61,244 nt of DNA, taken from assembly GCA_003833135.1 (NCBI GenBank), contig QZLH01000651.1, positions 9,317-70,560 on the forward strand, given 5' to 3'. Numbering within the stretch: position 1 is the first letter of the stretch; every line of letters starts with the position of its first letter. The DNA comes from Oehlia diaphana (Eukaryota; Glomeromycota; Glomeromycetes; Glomerales; Glomeraceae). Of this stretch, positions 27,927 through 41,083 are shown piece by piece. The notes under the pieces were generated by a model, which saw only the letters and a program-made list of their open reading frames with translations, had not been told where the DNA came from and did not search any database. The translations under genes and the position numbers were made by a program.

Positions 27927-29611
27927 ATAGGTTATAATGGACCTTTGATGACTGCCAACTCTCTCCCCTTTTTCTCACTTTTCATTATAAAAATAATATT
28001 TTACTCATTTTAAAATATTAGGTTGTCCTAAATACTTGATTAAAATACTAACTTAATTTCCACTATTTGTCTTTATTAGGTCTAGTGGCACTTGTCATAT
28101 GTTTAAATGACTTTGGTTACAAGGTTGAAAATTCCAAGCTGCAAGGAAGAAATTTTTGTTTCGCTTAATGGTTAAAGTTCAAATAAGATATTATTTCTGG
28201 TGATAGTTTGGTGAAGTTTTTCTCTTTACCTAAATTTTTACTCCTTCAGGTTAGTTTTTTTAGGATTTATGTTTTTTCTTATTTTTCTTTTTTGCCTTCT
28301 ACTTATTGGAATTTTTTCTAGGGATAGGGAAGTATTTCAAAATTGATTAACATTAGATAGTTTGATGATCATTTTTTTTAAAAGAGTTGGACATAATTTA
28401 AGGAAAATGCAGATTTTGATGATCAGTTTTTGGTTATATGAGGTCAAGGTGATATATGTTTGAACTATTATAAGTTTTTTACTGCAGTTTAGTTTAAATT
28501 GGAGAGATCGTTTAAAATGAAATAGGTGTTCTTTTGCAGGTTGCATGACACTAAAAAGTTTTCCTTTAGTTTACTCTTAGGTAGTTTATTAACTCTAGTA
28601 ATATAGTCACTTGGAAAATTTATTTTTATTAACCAGTGTAGAAGGTATTTACCAACTAAGAACTGGCAGTTTTGGTCTGATAATTTGTGGAGTACGGGCT
28701 TCATTTTACCTGATCTCATTAGCTGATATATCAGAAGTAGTCAATTTTTCTGGGTTTTTGTACTGTAGGATGGATTTTTCCTTATACTTTACATAGTGCC
28801 TTCTTCCTGTTAAGTGCTCATCAGTTTGAAAAGATTATTTTATGCGATGTAACTTTGTTAGTACTTTTTTCAATTTTGAACTGTATGTAATTTTCTACTT
28901 AAATTCACATTCATGTTAGATATCTAACTGGAACCCATTAATAAAAATAATGGATTTTTGACTAAATACCTATTTTTATTAAAATTCAAAAAATTATTTA
29001 CAGAATTTTAGATTTTGGTTTTAAAATTTCAAGATTTTAGATTTTGCCAATCAATTTTAGTTTCCAGAATTATTTTTAATTATATATATCTAAAAATGCA
29101 AAATTACTACCATTTAATTTATTTCATTAAAATGAATTAAATAAGTTGTATTTCATTTTTTTACAATTAAAATAAATGTTAAAATATATTTTTTAATTTT
29201 ATAAATTAATTTTTAAAAAAATTAATTAAATAAATTTTTATTAAAAAAATACTTAAATATTTCAAGTATTTTTTAATAAATAAAAATATTTTAAAAAAAT
29301 TTTTAAATAAAAAAAATTTTTAATAAAAATATCCTTAACTGTTAAATAGTTTTTAATAAAAAAAAAATTTGAATATATAAAAAAATTCTATAATATTATT
29401 TATTTATTATAAAAATAAAAAATCTTATTAAAGTAATAACTGAGTACTAATATCATGCAATGGGTATAAGGATGAATAAGTAATGCATCTTAGCTTCAGA
29501 TCAGCCTAAATAGCCTGATAAAGGAATGTTCTTATATAGTAGTTTGCTTGAGTTTAAAAGGTGCTTATAGTAAAATTATTTTTTTTTTTTTTAAATGATT
29601 TATATATGCAG
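27927..29611. other. AT-rich region between two transposons
   Basis: About 1.7 kb. 28030-28960 is somewhat less AT-rich but has only short frames in several phases without family signatures; it may be an old decayed repeat. 29080-29400 is nearly pure A/T. No gene is called. Confidence 0.45.
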
Positions 29612-29617
29612 TAGTTA

Positions 29618-30350
29618 CAGGACTCTGGACATCACATATATAACTCATAATTGATTTGCATGAATTTAAGTACTTTTTGCTTCTACTAAAATAGATCCAA
29701 TTTGCTAAAAATCAAATTATCAAATTTAAAATCTATACTAATTTGCTAAAACTCAAAATATGAGTTATAGTAAGATTCTAAAATAATATAGGTTTAAATT
29801 TGCTTAATAAAATATAATTTCAGTTTATTCAAATTATTTGTAAATTGGTAAATATTTTTTTTTTTCTTATTATTAATAAAAAAAATAAATATAAATTAAA
29901 CTGTTAATTTTTATAATTTATAATTAAAAATATGTAAATTATAGATAAAATAATAATTAATAAAATAATAAATTAAATATAAATAATTATTAAAAAATAA
30001 AATGTTGTGAAATTAATCAGACAGTTTTTGGCTTGCATTATGCTTAATTTTGGCCAGAATTGTACTTAATTTTGGTTAAAATATAACCTAGACCCTGAAA
30101 CTGATATTTTTAAAAATATTATTTATAAAAGTTAAAAAAAAAGAATAAGTTAAACTTAAAAAAAGATACAAATTTGCTCAAATATAAAATATAACTTTGT
30201 AAAATCAACACAATTTGCTAAAACTCATAATTATGACTATTAATTAATTTTCAATCAATTTGCTCTATCTAAAATTATGAGTTTAATCTAATTTTGATTG
30301 AATTTGCTAAAACTTAAATGTGAGTTATATATGTGATGTCCAGGATTCTG
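29618..30350. mobile_element. 733-bp non-autonomous TIR element with TAGTTA target duplication
   Basis: Left end 29618-29647 (CAGGACTCTGGACATCAC followed by ATATATAACTCA) mirrors right end 30321-30350 (CAGAATCCTGGACATCAC followed by ATATATAACTCA on the other strand). The element is flanked by TAGTTA at 29612-29617 and 30351-30356; counting the following CAG, the flank identity extends to nine bases. The interior is AT-rich, with no transposase frame and about six copies of a subterminal motif close to AATTTGCTAAAACTC. CAG...CTG termini recall hAT or Mutator-like elements; the superfamily is unresolved. Confidence 0.85.
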
Positions 30351-30356
30351 TAGTTA

Positions 30357-30685
30357 CAGTAAGTCTTTAGAGTACTTAAAAAATGTAAACTGCAAGAATA
30401 AGTTTTTCTCTAAAAAAGAATACCTTCAAATGAATTTACTTCTCTAGCTTGAAGTTTCAACTGACAGTACATATATGGTTGTTCTACTAAAAATTAATGG
30501 GCAGTTTAATGCTTAAAAAATTAGTTTAGTTGTTATCTTTATATATATATCAATTCAATTTTATATTTTTATTTTAATAAAATATCCAATTATACTGCAA
30601 TTAAAAAAAAAAATTTAAACAAAACAAATTGTACCAATTAAAATTATTTAACATTCTTGAAAATAGTTAAAAAAAATAATTTAAA
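30357..30685. other. AT-rich spacer between two TIR elements
   Basis: About 330 bp with no gene or clear repeat. Confidence 0.5.
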
Positions 30686-30870
30686 TACCGTAAAATCGTG
30701 AAAATAAGCACCCCTTGAAAATAAGCACCTCCCCTTACTTTGCACAATCTTATGCAATAGTAAAACATAGAAATTTTATATAAAAAACATCACGAAAATA
30801 AGCACCACCCCAAACTTTTCATCTGAAACCCTTGTAAAAAAGGGGTGCTTATTTTCACGATTTTATGGTA
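30686..30870. mobile_element. 185-bp MITE with TACCGTAAAATCG termini
   Basis: The left arm starts TACCGTAAAATCGTGAAAAT and continues AAGCACCCC. The right arm at 30846-30870 is its complement with one mismatch (TACCATAAAATCG...). The motif GAAAATAAGCACC recurs at about 30701, 30716 and 30793 and inverted at 30846. TA at both outer ends suggests insertion at TA, as in Tc1/mariner-derived MITEs. Confidence 0.85.
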
Positions 30871-31706
30871 AGACTAAAAATTTTGTAAAATAAAAAAAAA
30901 TTAAAACTTATAAAATATAACATTATAACAGTATGAAATATAATTTTTGTAAAATATTTATTTGAATAATACAAAATTTTAATGTATATTATTGTTTTTT
31001 TTAACTGCAGCACATTTACTAGTTTATTAAAATAAAAGACTAAAAAATAATAGTATTATATATATATTTAATTTACAATTTCAATATTATTAACTAATAA
31101 ACTGAAAAGTATCTTATAGTATTGGATTCTGATATTTGATACATTTTGGTTTCTTTATAATGTTTAAGAACTTTATACTTGCAAACTGCAACTTAAGTTT
31201 GTTTTATTTAACAAAAATACCAAATGTATAGTGAAAAAAACTAAATAAAAACTTATATAAATAATAAATCTTTAATTAACCATATATAAAATAGCAAATT
31301 TATATAAAATATTTATATTTTAAAGTTATTTCAATAAAAATTAATATTTGAGTAACTTTATATATGTTGAACCTTTAAGTTTTCTAGATTCATTTTGTTT
31401 AGCTAAATACTGAAAATTATAATATAAATTGATCAATAAATATAAATTAAGAAATATTAATAAAAACTAAAAATATATATTTTCAATTGACTAAAGTATT
31501 AATATTATAAAATCCGTATGTTACGAGAAAAAGAAAGAGCACTTACATATATAACAATTAATTATTGTTAATATTTAACACAAAAAGAGAATTTTATTGC
31601 GCCACAAATCTACACTTGCACCATAAGATCACATGGTACGGCGTTTTAGTATTTATTCCATATCAGGCTTCAAACTTATTCCCGTCAATTAGTAAAGCAA
31701 ACAGTT
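30871..31706. other. AT-rich region upstream of orphan gene
   Basis: About 835 bp, nearly all A/T until 31500. The final 200 bp have more GC and probably contain the promoter of the gene at 31707. Confidence 0.5.
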
Positions 31707-32558
31707 ATGGCACAAATTAGCGTACTCGAAGAGATAAATACAATCGAAAGCGAGATAAGAAAATATAATAATAAACGTTCCTCTGGTGATTTCGATATGA
31801 CTATAAAAGAACACAAACAACTTTCCATGAATGTTTCATCGCATTTTAAAACACAACCTATTGATAATAGATTAAACGACGATCTAACGAAATTCCAGAG
31901 TGTTACGGATAAAATCCATAAAATGGTTGAACAACAAAAACAAGAGACGGATAATATTATATCTATGACAGAAAGACACTTAAATATAACAAAACATTTA
32001 CACGAGAAGCTAGATAATGTACAAGCACAAGTGGAATATACAAACGTATTGAGTACCTATAGAGACTGGATTGGGGAATTCCTGCGTGAGGTGGTGCGAA
32101 AGACGAAACTTAAAAGTTTGGATGAACTTATTCAGATACTTTATAATAAAAGGTTTTTTGAAGATCAGGAAGACGAAGAAAGCGAGAATGGGGAAAATGA
32201 AGAACAGGGAGACGAAGAAAGCGAAGTCGAGGAAAATGAAGAACAGGAAGACGAGGAGGATGAGGAACAGAAAGAAGATGATAGGATTCTTACTGAGTTA
32301 CAAAGAATTTTAGAAAAAGTTGGCTTAACGTTATTAGACTTTAAGAAGTTGTTAAAAATGAGGGAATTAAGTAATACCAAATTTCATAAAACCGATCTAA
32401 ATCAAACACCGAAGGAAGCGAAAATGCAATTACACGATACCGACTTTCCTAGGGACATTGCAGACATTAAGGTACCACTGGAGAAAGCTTTAGATGCTTT
32501 AACACTTTGGACGAAAAATAAAAAACGGCGAAATAAGCAAAATAAGCGGAAAAAATAA
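31707..32558 (+). CDS. Intronless coiled-coil protein with Glu/Asp-rich repeat, unknown function
   Basis: Single-exon 283-aa frame from ATG 31707, clearly denser in GC than its surroundings. I do not recognise a family. Residues 1-125 are predicted largely helical with coiled-coil character (EQQKQETDNIISMTERHLNI). Residues about 152-195 form an acidic tract built from a repeating E-E-Q-E/G-D-E-E unit. A Leu-rich helical part follows (LTELQRILEKVGLTLLDFKK), and the C-terminus is strongly basic (KNKKRRNKQNKRKK), a possible nuclear or nucleolar signal. It sits alone behind a transposon cluster. Lineage-specific genes of this style are common in Glomeromycotina. Expression is unproven, but length and composition favour a real gene. 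Confidence 0.65.
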   Translation: MAQISVLEEINTIESEIRKYNNKRSSGDFDMTIKEHKQLSMNVSSHFKTQPIDNRLNDDLTKFQSVTDKIHKMVEQQKQETDNIISMTERHLNITKHLHEKLDNVQAQVEYTNVLSTYRDWIGEFLREVVRKTKLKSLDELIQILYNKRFFEDQEDEESENGENEEQGDEESEVEENEEQEDEEDEEQKEDDRILTELQRILEKVGLTLLDFKKLLKMRELSNTKFHKTDLNQTPKEAKMQLHDTDFPRDIADIKVPLEKALDALTLWTKNKKRRNKQNKRKK

Positions 32559-33105
32559 ATAAATTAGGAAAACAAACTAAAATTTCTGGAGAATTTGCTT
32601 TAACAGAACTTTTTTTTCACCATTCTATTTATAAATGGATATTGTATGCTTTTAGCGAGCCATCTCATTTTTAAACAATTATTTTTATATAACAGTTTAG
32701 TGAAATATAATATAATATTATTAATAATAAATTTATTTTATATATTTTTTAATAAAATATATACAATTAAATAGGACTTTGTAAATCGATTAGTTAATTA
32801 TGAAGTTCTTGTAATAGTATGCGAAATACTGAAAAGAAATATGGATTAGTTCTTGTAATCAGCTTTGAATAATTTCAGTTTATAATTACATTAATCACTG
32901 GATATATAAAGATTAAAGAATTTAATATTAATTCTTATATTGAAGATTTAGTCAAAACAACTATTCTTATTACTGCCATTTATCACTGAACTTTGTTAGA
33001 CATTTGCCAGAAAAAAAATTATTTTAAAAGTTTAATTAATTCTATAATCTCTTAAATAATCAAAACTTTAAATTATGTAAATAATAAATACGGTAATTAA
33101 TTATA
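32559..33105. other. Intergenic, converging 3' ends
   Basis: About 550 bp of AT-rich sequence between two converging genes, with nothing recognisable. Confidence 0.5.
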
Positions 33106-34710
<1,605 letters not shown>

Positions 34711-34880
34711 TTTTTTATTAAAATTTTATCATTTTTTTTCATCGAAATTTATTTAAGTTTGACAAGGGGATCAGTTGTGTACACGTTTTTAGATTATCAA
34801 TAAAATTTCACATGATGTCATATGCCAATTACTTTAATTTGTTTTTAACGGTTAAATAATTACTTTTAATTCTTTTGAAA
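34711..34880. promoter_or_regulatory. Shared divergent promoter, ECT1 / VMA22
   Basis: Only 170 bp separate the two start codons, so both promoters and 5' leaders must lie here. The interval is AT-rich with T-runs; no specific factor site was identified. Confidence 0.6.
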
Positions 34881-35799
34881 ATGGAAAAACAACTGGAAGA
34901 AATTTGTTCAAGGTTAGACGAAGCTTTACTTGAATACTTGAATTTAATTTCCAATTATCAAGAAAATTGGCAACAAATTAGTAAGGATTTAGAAGGTGTA
35001 AGTAACTACCTATTTTCTTTTAGTACCATTCAGACATAAACTAAAATTCTAAGTAACTTCAGGCCTTTATGCAACTTGCTCACGCAAAATATACTATGGG
35101 GCCCGGTAGATTAACTCAAGATCAGTATGACGGGAGAATGCAAGCTGCTACAAGAATGTATAAATATATCCGTTAATACATGAATTATCTACCTCATTAT
35201 TACAACTGATTTATTCATCGCAGTTTCGTTTGTTATCATTTGGTATAAAGTTTGATATCACAAAATCTAGGTGTTGAAGAAGAAAAAAAACATCACAATC
35301 ATCAATTTTCTTTGATTAGTGGATATTTGGAAAATGATGAAAATATAATTGATGAATCCGAATCTAGTCAAATTATTGATAGCTCTTCAACCCTTCGTCG
35401 ACGCAATGTAAAGGAACTCGAAACTAAAACTGATAATACGGCTAAAACGGATAAGCCGCAGAAAAAAAAAATTATACGCGATCCATTACATTGGTTTGGA
35501 CTTTTGGTTCCACCATCCTTAAGGGATTCGCAAAAACACTTTAAGCAGGGTAAATTACTTGCTTTTTAATACAAATAATACAAATAAAATTTCTTTCTTT
35601 AAAAATAATAATAATAATTAAAATATTATAAAAAGGCCTAGTAAATATGGTCAACCTCTTAAATTTACGAAATGAAATACTAGAGAAAGAAGCTCAATAC
35701 AAAATTATGAAGCAAGAAAAAGAAAAGATTATGCAAGAATTATCAAAATCAAAGGAACCAGTGAGTGAAGAAAAGAATACCCAAGAAAACGCATTGTAA
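34881..35799 (+). CDS. VMA22: VMA22/CCDC115-like V-ATPase assembly factor
   Basis: ATG 34881 gives MEKQLEEICSRLDEALLEYL, an N-terminal helix, then LISNYQENWQQISKDLEG/AFMQLAHAKYTMGPGRLTQ across an intron. The C-terminal half has the family hallmark DPLHWFGLLVPPSLRDSQKH and a helix VNLLNLRNEILEKEAQY. It ends at 35799. CCDC115/Vma22 acts at the ER or early secretory membranes, with Vma12 (TMEM199) and Vma21, in assembling the V0 sector of the proton ATPase. The join between exon 2 and the VEEEKKHHN segment is unclear. The best phase-consistent solution uses a second intron of only 39 bp (35232-35270), giving RIFVCVEEEKK; otherwise the frame meets a stop. Confidence 0.85.
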
Positions 35800-36495
35800 T
35801 GAACTCAGGTTTGAAGATATTATCTAGATCGTTATTTTACTATAAAATCCTATAACTCTTATTAGCAGCTATTTAATTTTTATTGATATATCTATACGCG
35901 AGTTTATTAGAGTCTAATATTACTTTAATTTAATGGTAGATTGATATGAGACTATAAAACTTTTTTAGATAACAACATTATTTCATGTACATTCATTAGA
36001 ATATACTTTTGTATAGATTTAGCAAAATTTTTTTTTGTAGAAAATTATAAGAAAAGAAATGATAAAAATTTATTCTTACACGAAAAAATAAAAATAAAAA
36101 AATAAAAAATGGCTTTGTTATAATACAAAACCGTGATCTTCAATATTCTCATAAAATAGAAAATTTATGAATGGTTGTCCACCAAATTCAAGTAGCCGGT
36201 GTTATTTACATGGAAAAAGGGAAGAAGCGGATAAATGGGGATGATGAAGCTTCTTCAAAAAGCTTTATCACAATAAAACCGTCAGAATATGAAAAAAAAG
36301 AATGTAGCAAACAATAATAAAATAATAATTTGATCTATTACAATGATAAAAAAAACAAATGATAGTCCAAAATCCTTTTTTGTTTTGTTTTTAACTATCA
36401 CCCATTATTACAACCATATCTAACAATAATTTGATACAAATATAATTTTGAAATTGTCCAAAACAACATAAATAATTTTTTTTTATGCCCTGCAT
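35800..36495. other. Convergent intergenic region VMA22 / CCR4
   Basis: About 700 bp of 3' UTR-like AT-rich sequence. Nothing coding was recognised. Confidence 0.5.
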
Positions 36496-39174
36496 TTACC
36501 TTCTTGAATTTAATTGGCTACTGTTAAATCGCCGTTGTAAACCACTACTAGATAAACCAAATTGAGGAGGTTGCGGTATCGTTTGTGGAGGTTTAACTCG
36601 AAATTCGGCCAAGATTACTATGTGACTGGAAGAGGAAAATTAAAAAAAAATTAGAAAATTAAAATGATTCTATACGTAATTAATTTTTTGGATATTGATA
36701 TATTAAAACACGTACTCGGATGGAAAATGCGCGTTTGGAAATCCAACCATCTTTGTCAAATATTCTTTGTCTATGCCTCCCAATAAGCCAGTAACACTCA
36801 AGGTATTTGTACTATACCAAACATAATCAATTACGCCGGTAAAACTTGGCGTGAAATTGGTAAATGGCAGTTCCTCGATATTTGAATAAGCAGATTTGAG
36901 AGATAACTTATGGGATAAACCTTCGGATGTATATGTTCCATACCTATGGTCACCAAAATCATCATGATCTTGTCGTATAATACCACGAGTAAGAAATTCA
37001 TATACACCAGAATCTGGCGTAGAGTTAAAATCCCCACAAATAATAGTAGATATCTTTTGTGGTGAAGTATAATTGTATGGTGAATTATTAGTACACCATT
37101 TCTGTGCAAGTTTATCTAGTTCATCCATTAACATTGCAACTTGAACAAGTTTGACATCTGCGTATGTTGGATCCCAATGAATATGACAGTTAACTACAAT
37201 AACGCGAGATAAAGTCTCCTTATTTTCGAGCAATGTTACAATTGCAATATTGTCTTTAGTTATCACACGGTTGAACATATCATCAGTTTTCTTGAAATCC
37301 GGTCTTTGTAAAGCAACTTGATTAAATTCTATCAATTGTTTGTCAATTAATTGATACCTATTAATGGAAAGTTAAGATTGCATTAATATTTTATTTTCGC
37401 CTTCTTTTTAAATATCATGGAAATTATAATTTTAACAAGAATAATTTTACTTTGAACTCTTATAAAATGTCGCGCATCCGTCAACTGATTTCTTTTCCCA
37501 ATCAGCCATTGTCTTTGCTCGGGATTTTGGCCAATATACACTATCATAGCCTCCATGATTGTGAAATGTATCCTTGAAGTATTCATCATACTGAGCTGTA
37601 TCGACCTCCTGATTAAATCAAAAAAAAAAAAGAAAGGAAGAAATTAAATGGAAGCCTAACGAAATTATATGAATGGTATAAAATATAATAACCCACCTGG
37701 AGACAAACTATATCAGCGTTATATGATAATACCTCACTCATAATTAATTCCTTTCGATAATCCCATTCAAGAGCCCAAACAGGAGTGTATCCATATAACT
37801 GAGTGGTTGCATATTTTTCACATAGGATATTATAGCAAAGGAGTGTAAAAGTATCTATAATACATTGAAAAAATAATGAATCCAGCAAATACCAGAGTGA
37901 GAAAAGGTTACTCTTTATTTTATTTTATTCTATTTTATTTTCATTTTTATTTTTTTCACCATTTCCTTTTCTTTGGTGTAAAGCCAATTCCTGTCTACTG
38001 GAGACATACCACGATCTCCACCAGCTTCATTTTCCAACATTATCCAATCCCTTTCTATTGGACGAGGTGGAACTTTTAATTTCAAAATAAAAGGTTAATA
38101 AAGTAAACGCTAAAATTTCAACAAATATAAATCGAAAAATATACCCTGACAATTATCGCGTAAAAATTGTATCACAGCTGCTGTACCATCCTTTTGTAAT
38201 ATGGATTTTATAGTGTCATTTAATCCCACATTTCCTTCTAATCCAAGCGTTTCTAACTGATAGAGTGTACCCAGTTCGAAAGGTATGTTCACAAGCAAAT
38301 TGTCAAATAGCAACAGTTCTCTGAGATTCGTTAACATGCCTAACTCTGGTGGAAGAACTGATAATTTATTACCCGAAATATCCAGTATAGTTAGGTTTCT
38401 TAATTTAGAGATCTCCGAAGATACATAAGTCAAATTATTGTGGTTTATATAAAGCGTTGTAAGAAAATTATAATGAAATAATTCTTTACTAATGTTTTTA
38501 AGGCCCATTCCACCCAGATCAATTGTCATCCATTGTTGAAATGGTTGATCTTGTTTCTCCCCATTAGCTTCCTTTTCTTTCTTTGGAAGTATACCATTTA
38601 GTGGCGGTTTATTCGGATTATTTGGATCTGTTATAGCAATCGCTGAACTGCCAAGGTTACCAAGATTACTATTACGGGCAGCAGCAGCAGCTTGACGAGC
38701 ATGGTGATGAGGAGAATTTGAATTACGGCATATAGCATAATAACTAAGTTGCGATTGCCAATGTGGTGTATTTGTAACAGACAAAGCATGTGATTGAGAA
38801 ACCGTCATATTTGTCTGTTGCATTAAAGATTGTCCAGGTGGTCCAGAATTTTGATTAAGAAGCGAGTGCGAGGCAAACGCATGATTCAAAGGTGATTGTA
38901 ATTTAGGTTGTAATTTAGATTGAAATGGAAATAACATGTTACCACCAGAATAAATCGCAGGTACACCATGTGAAACAGGATAGCTTAGAGGAGAAGTTTG
39001 TCCTGGAGAAGTCGTCGGCGGAGACGGCGTATGTGTAGGCGAATGAACTGGCGAAACGGGGCCATTCGAGGAACCGTTTGATTGATAGATTAGTTGGTGA
39101 GGAAAAGAATTCATTTTCAAGGCGTTTAGTGTCTCTAGTTCTGCAAAAGAATTGATGGAGTAAAGTGATGGCAA
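36496..39174 (-). CDS. CCR4: CCR4 poly(A) deadenylase (CCR4-NOT complex)
   Basis: ATG 39174. Residues 1-200 are low-complexity Ser/Pro/Gln-rich. Four to five leucine-rich repeats follow (LTTLYINHNNLTYVSSEISK, LTILDISGNKLSVLPPEL, LRELLLFDNLLVNIPFELGT, LETLGLEGN), which bind the NOT/CAF1 module. After VPPRPIERDWIMLENEAGG comes the exonuclease-endonuclease-phosphatase domain: LLCYNILCEKYATTQLYGYT, EWDYRKELIMSEVLSYNADI, VCLQ, the phosphate-pocket region, NCHIHWDP, CGDFNSTPDS, GVIDYVWYS and the catalytic PSDH (split by the last intron near 36600-36715). It stops at 36496. It shortens mRNA poly(A) tails in the cytoplasm. All expected catalytic motifs are present. CNOT6-type architecture (LRR plus EEP) excludes nocturnin and angel proteins. 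Confidence 0.95.
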
Positions 39175-39693
39175 AGTTTGTACGACATAATCATGATTGG
39201 TTAGATTATTTATACTATATAGAATAAATTTATTATTCCTGATCGTTCAAAAGTTTTTGGATTGAATATCCTTTAACCAATCCGAATATTTTAGCCAATC
39301 ACCGGCTTGTTTTTGTTCCATTTGCTCATATAAAAAGACGATTAATTACTAATAAGCATCGGCTCAAAACCCGAACAGAAACCGAATGATCAGAATTAAA
39401 GTATTTTTTAGCATATCAATAATGAAATGTAAATATTTTATTTTACTTTACGATTTTCCATTTACAGTGACTTTCGCTAAAATAAATTTTTTTAAAAAAA
39501 TTGATCTACTATGATGCTAACTAAAACTGTGTAACTAATTGGTAGATCAACAAAAAAAAAAAAAATTTTTTAAAAAAAATTGAATTTTTTCAATTCGTTT
39601 TATAATCGATATCATTGACAGTTTATAACGATTTGCTCAAATAATAAAAGTTTCTTGTTCTAATATTGTATAATCTTGTTCTAATATTGTATA
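39175..39693. promoter_or_regulatory. Divergent promoter region CCR4 / 158-aa gene
   Basis: 519 bp between divergent starts. The CCR4-proximal half has moderate GC and the rest is AT-rich. A short direct duplication (TTGTTCTAATATTGTATAAT) occurs at about 39654-39693, just before the + strand start. No known factor site was identified. Confidence 0.5.
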
Positions 39694-40265
39694 ATGATTT
39701 GTTCAAATAAATCTAATATAGTAAAACGAATATTTCTACAAGAAGTAAATAATATTAAACGTTATTATGCTTCAACGATTCAACTTCCTTTTCACCCACA
39801 TTATGTACCACCAGGTCAACCTACAACAATCACAACCACTTCTGATATATGGAAACAAAATAAAACTTCAAAAACTTCAAGTAGGTCTTCTACAATTTTT
39901 GAATATTCTAGCAAATAAATCGTACACACCTTTTTCCAATTAGTGATATTAAAAAATTCAATGATTTTCAATTAGGGTTCGTGCCAACAATTAATAGATT
40001 ACAGGAAACATCATTTTCAAAAAGAGAAGATATTTTTATGTCAATGAATTTTTTTGGTGATACTTATAATGAAACTTCAAAAAGAAAGATTCCTTTTATA
40101 TTTAGGATTTCTACAATATGTTTCGTAGCAGCCAGCTTAATTAGATTTTATCATCGAGGCAGTAAAGGGAGTAAAGGGAATAAAGACAGTAATAATAATA
40201 TTAAACTTAATCAGAAGTCAATATATGATAATAATGACGTACATTTAGATCAAAATACGGGATAA
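39694..40265 (+). CDS. Predicted mitochondrial single-pass membrane protein, unknown function
   Basis: Two exons, 39694-39880 and 39976-40265, join in phase as TSR/FVPTINRL to give 158 aa. I do not recognise the family. The N-terminus (MICSNKSNIVKRIFLQEVNN followed by IKRYYAS) is rich in Arg/Lys and hydroxylated residues and lacks acids except one Glu, which suits a mitochondrial presequence. Residues about 105-125 (IPFIFRISTICFVAASLIRF) could be a transmembrane helix, followed by a basic, Gly/Ser/Asn-rich hydrophilic tail. It could be an assembly or cristae factor, but that is speculation. The consistent two-exon phase and clean GT-AG junction support a real gene. Confidence 0.6.
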
Positions 40266-41083
40266 TTTGATATTCTTTGATTTAGGTAAGAAATTTACTA
40301 TATATAATTAATTTTTACATGTAAATTTTTAAATCATTTTTTATTTCAAAAATCAATGTACATATAACGTAATTAAATAATTTGTTTATCTTTCTTAACA
40401 ATATAATTTTACGCACTTTTAACAGCTAGTATAAATATCTGTATGGTAATATAATATTTAGTATTTACTATTACAAATATTTGATAAATATTGATCAACA
40501 TGAAAATCGTTAACTTTAATTGGACTAATAGAAAGAATTATAACAGAATTCCCCGATACCTACATTAAAATCTATCAGTAAAATTTCCAACAAATGACAA
40601 TGAATCTTTCTTAGATTGGTAAAAAAAATTATTAGAAAGATGTCAATTAACCGGTGCCTTATTTAATGCTTCAGATGCTTCAAATTTCTTCAACTGATCG
40701 ATGCTCGTTCCAAATATCTAAATACCCAAATATTTCAAATAAAGGGTAATATTCCCAAATAGAGGGTATAATGCCACAGATGGTTCAACTTTAGGATGTA
40801 CATATATTTCTTTTGTCAAGCGAATTTCTAAACTTTATAAACCGATTATGATAAGCTTAGTTAGTTTAATAAATCTTCCTGTGTTAGGCATGAAAAAGTG
40901 CATTAGATGAAGAAATGAAGAAAGCTACATTCTAGAGAACTAATAATCTACTAAATCTAATAAAGTTGCTACATTCTAGAGAACTAACAATCTACTAAAT
41001 CTAGAAAGTTGTGTAACGTAGATAGATATTGAAATTTTCATTTTTTTTTCAAATCTCCTTTTGACTTTTTTTTTGTTGGTGGG
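40266..41083. other. Intergenic with a 44-bp tandem duplication
   Basis: About 820 bp. At 40924-41005 the unit starting GCTACATTCTAGAGAACTAA is present twice with a 44-bp period and few differences. No gene was recognised. Confidence 0.6.

Noticed and set aside
28337..28796. Several overlapping short frames in the transposon island
   Set aside because: They conflict with each other, lack signatures and sit in decayed AT-rich sequence.
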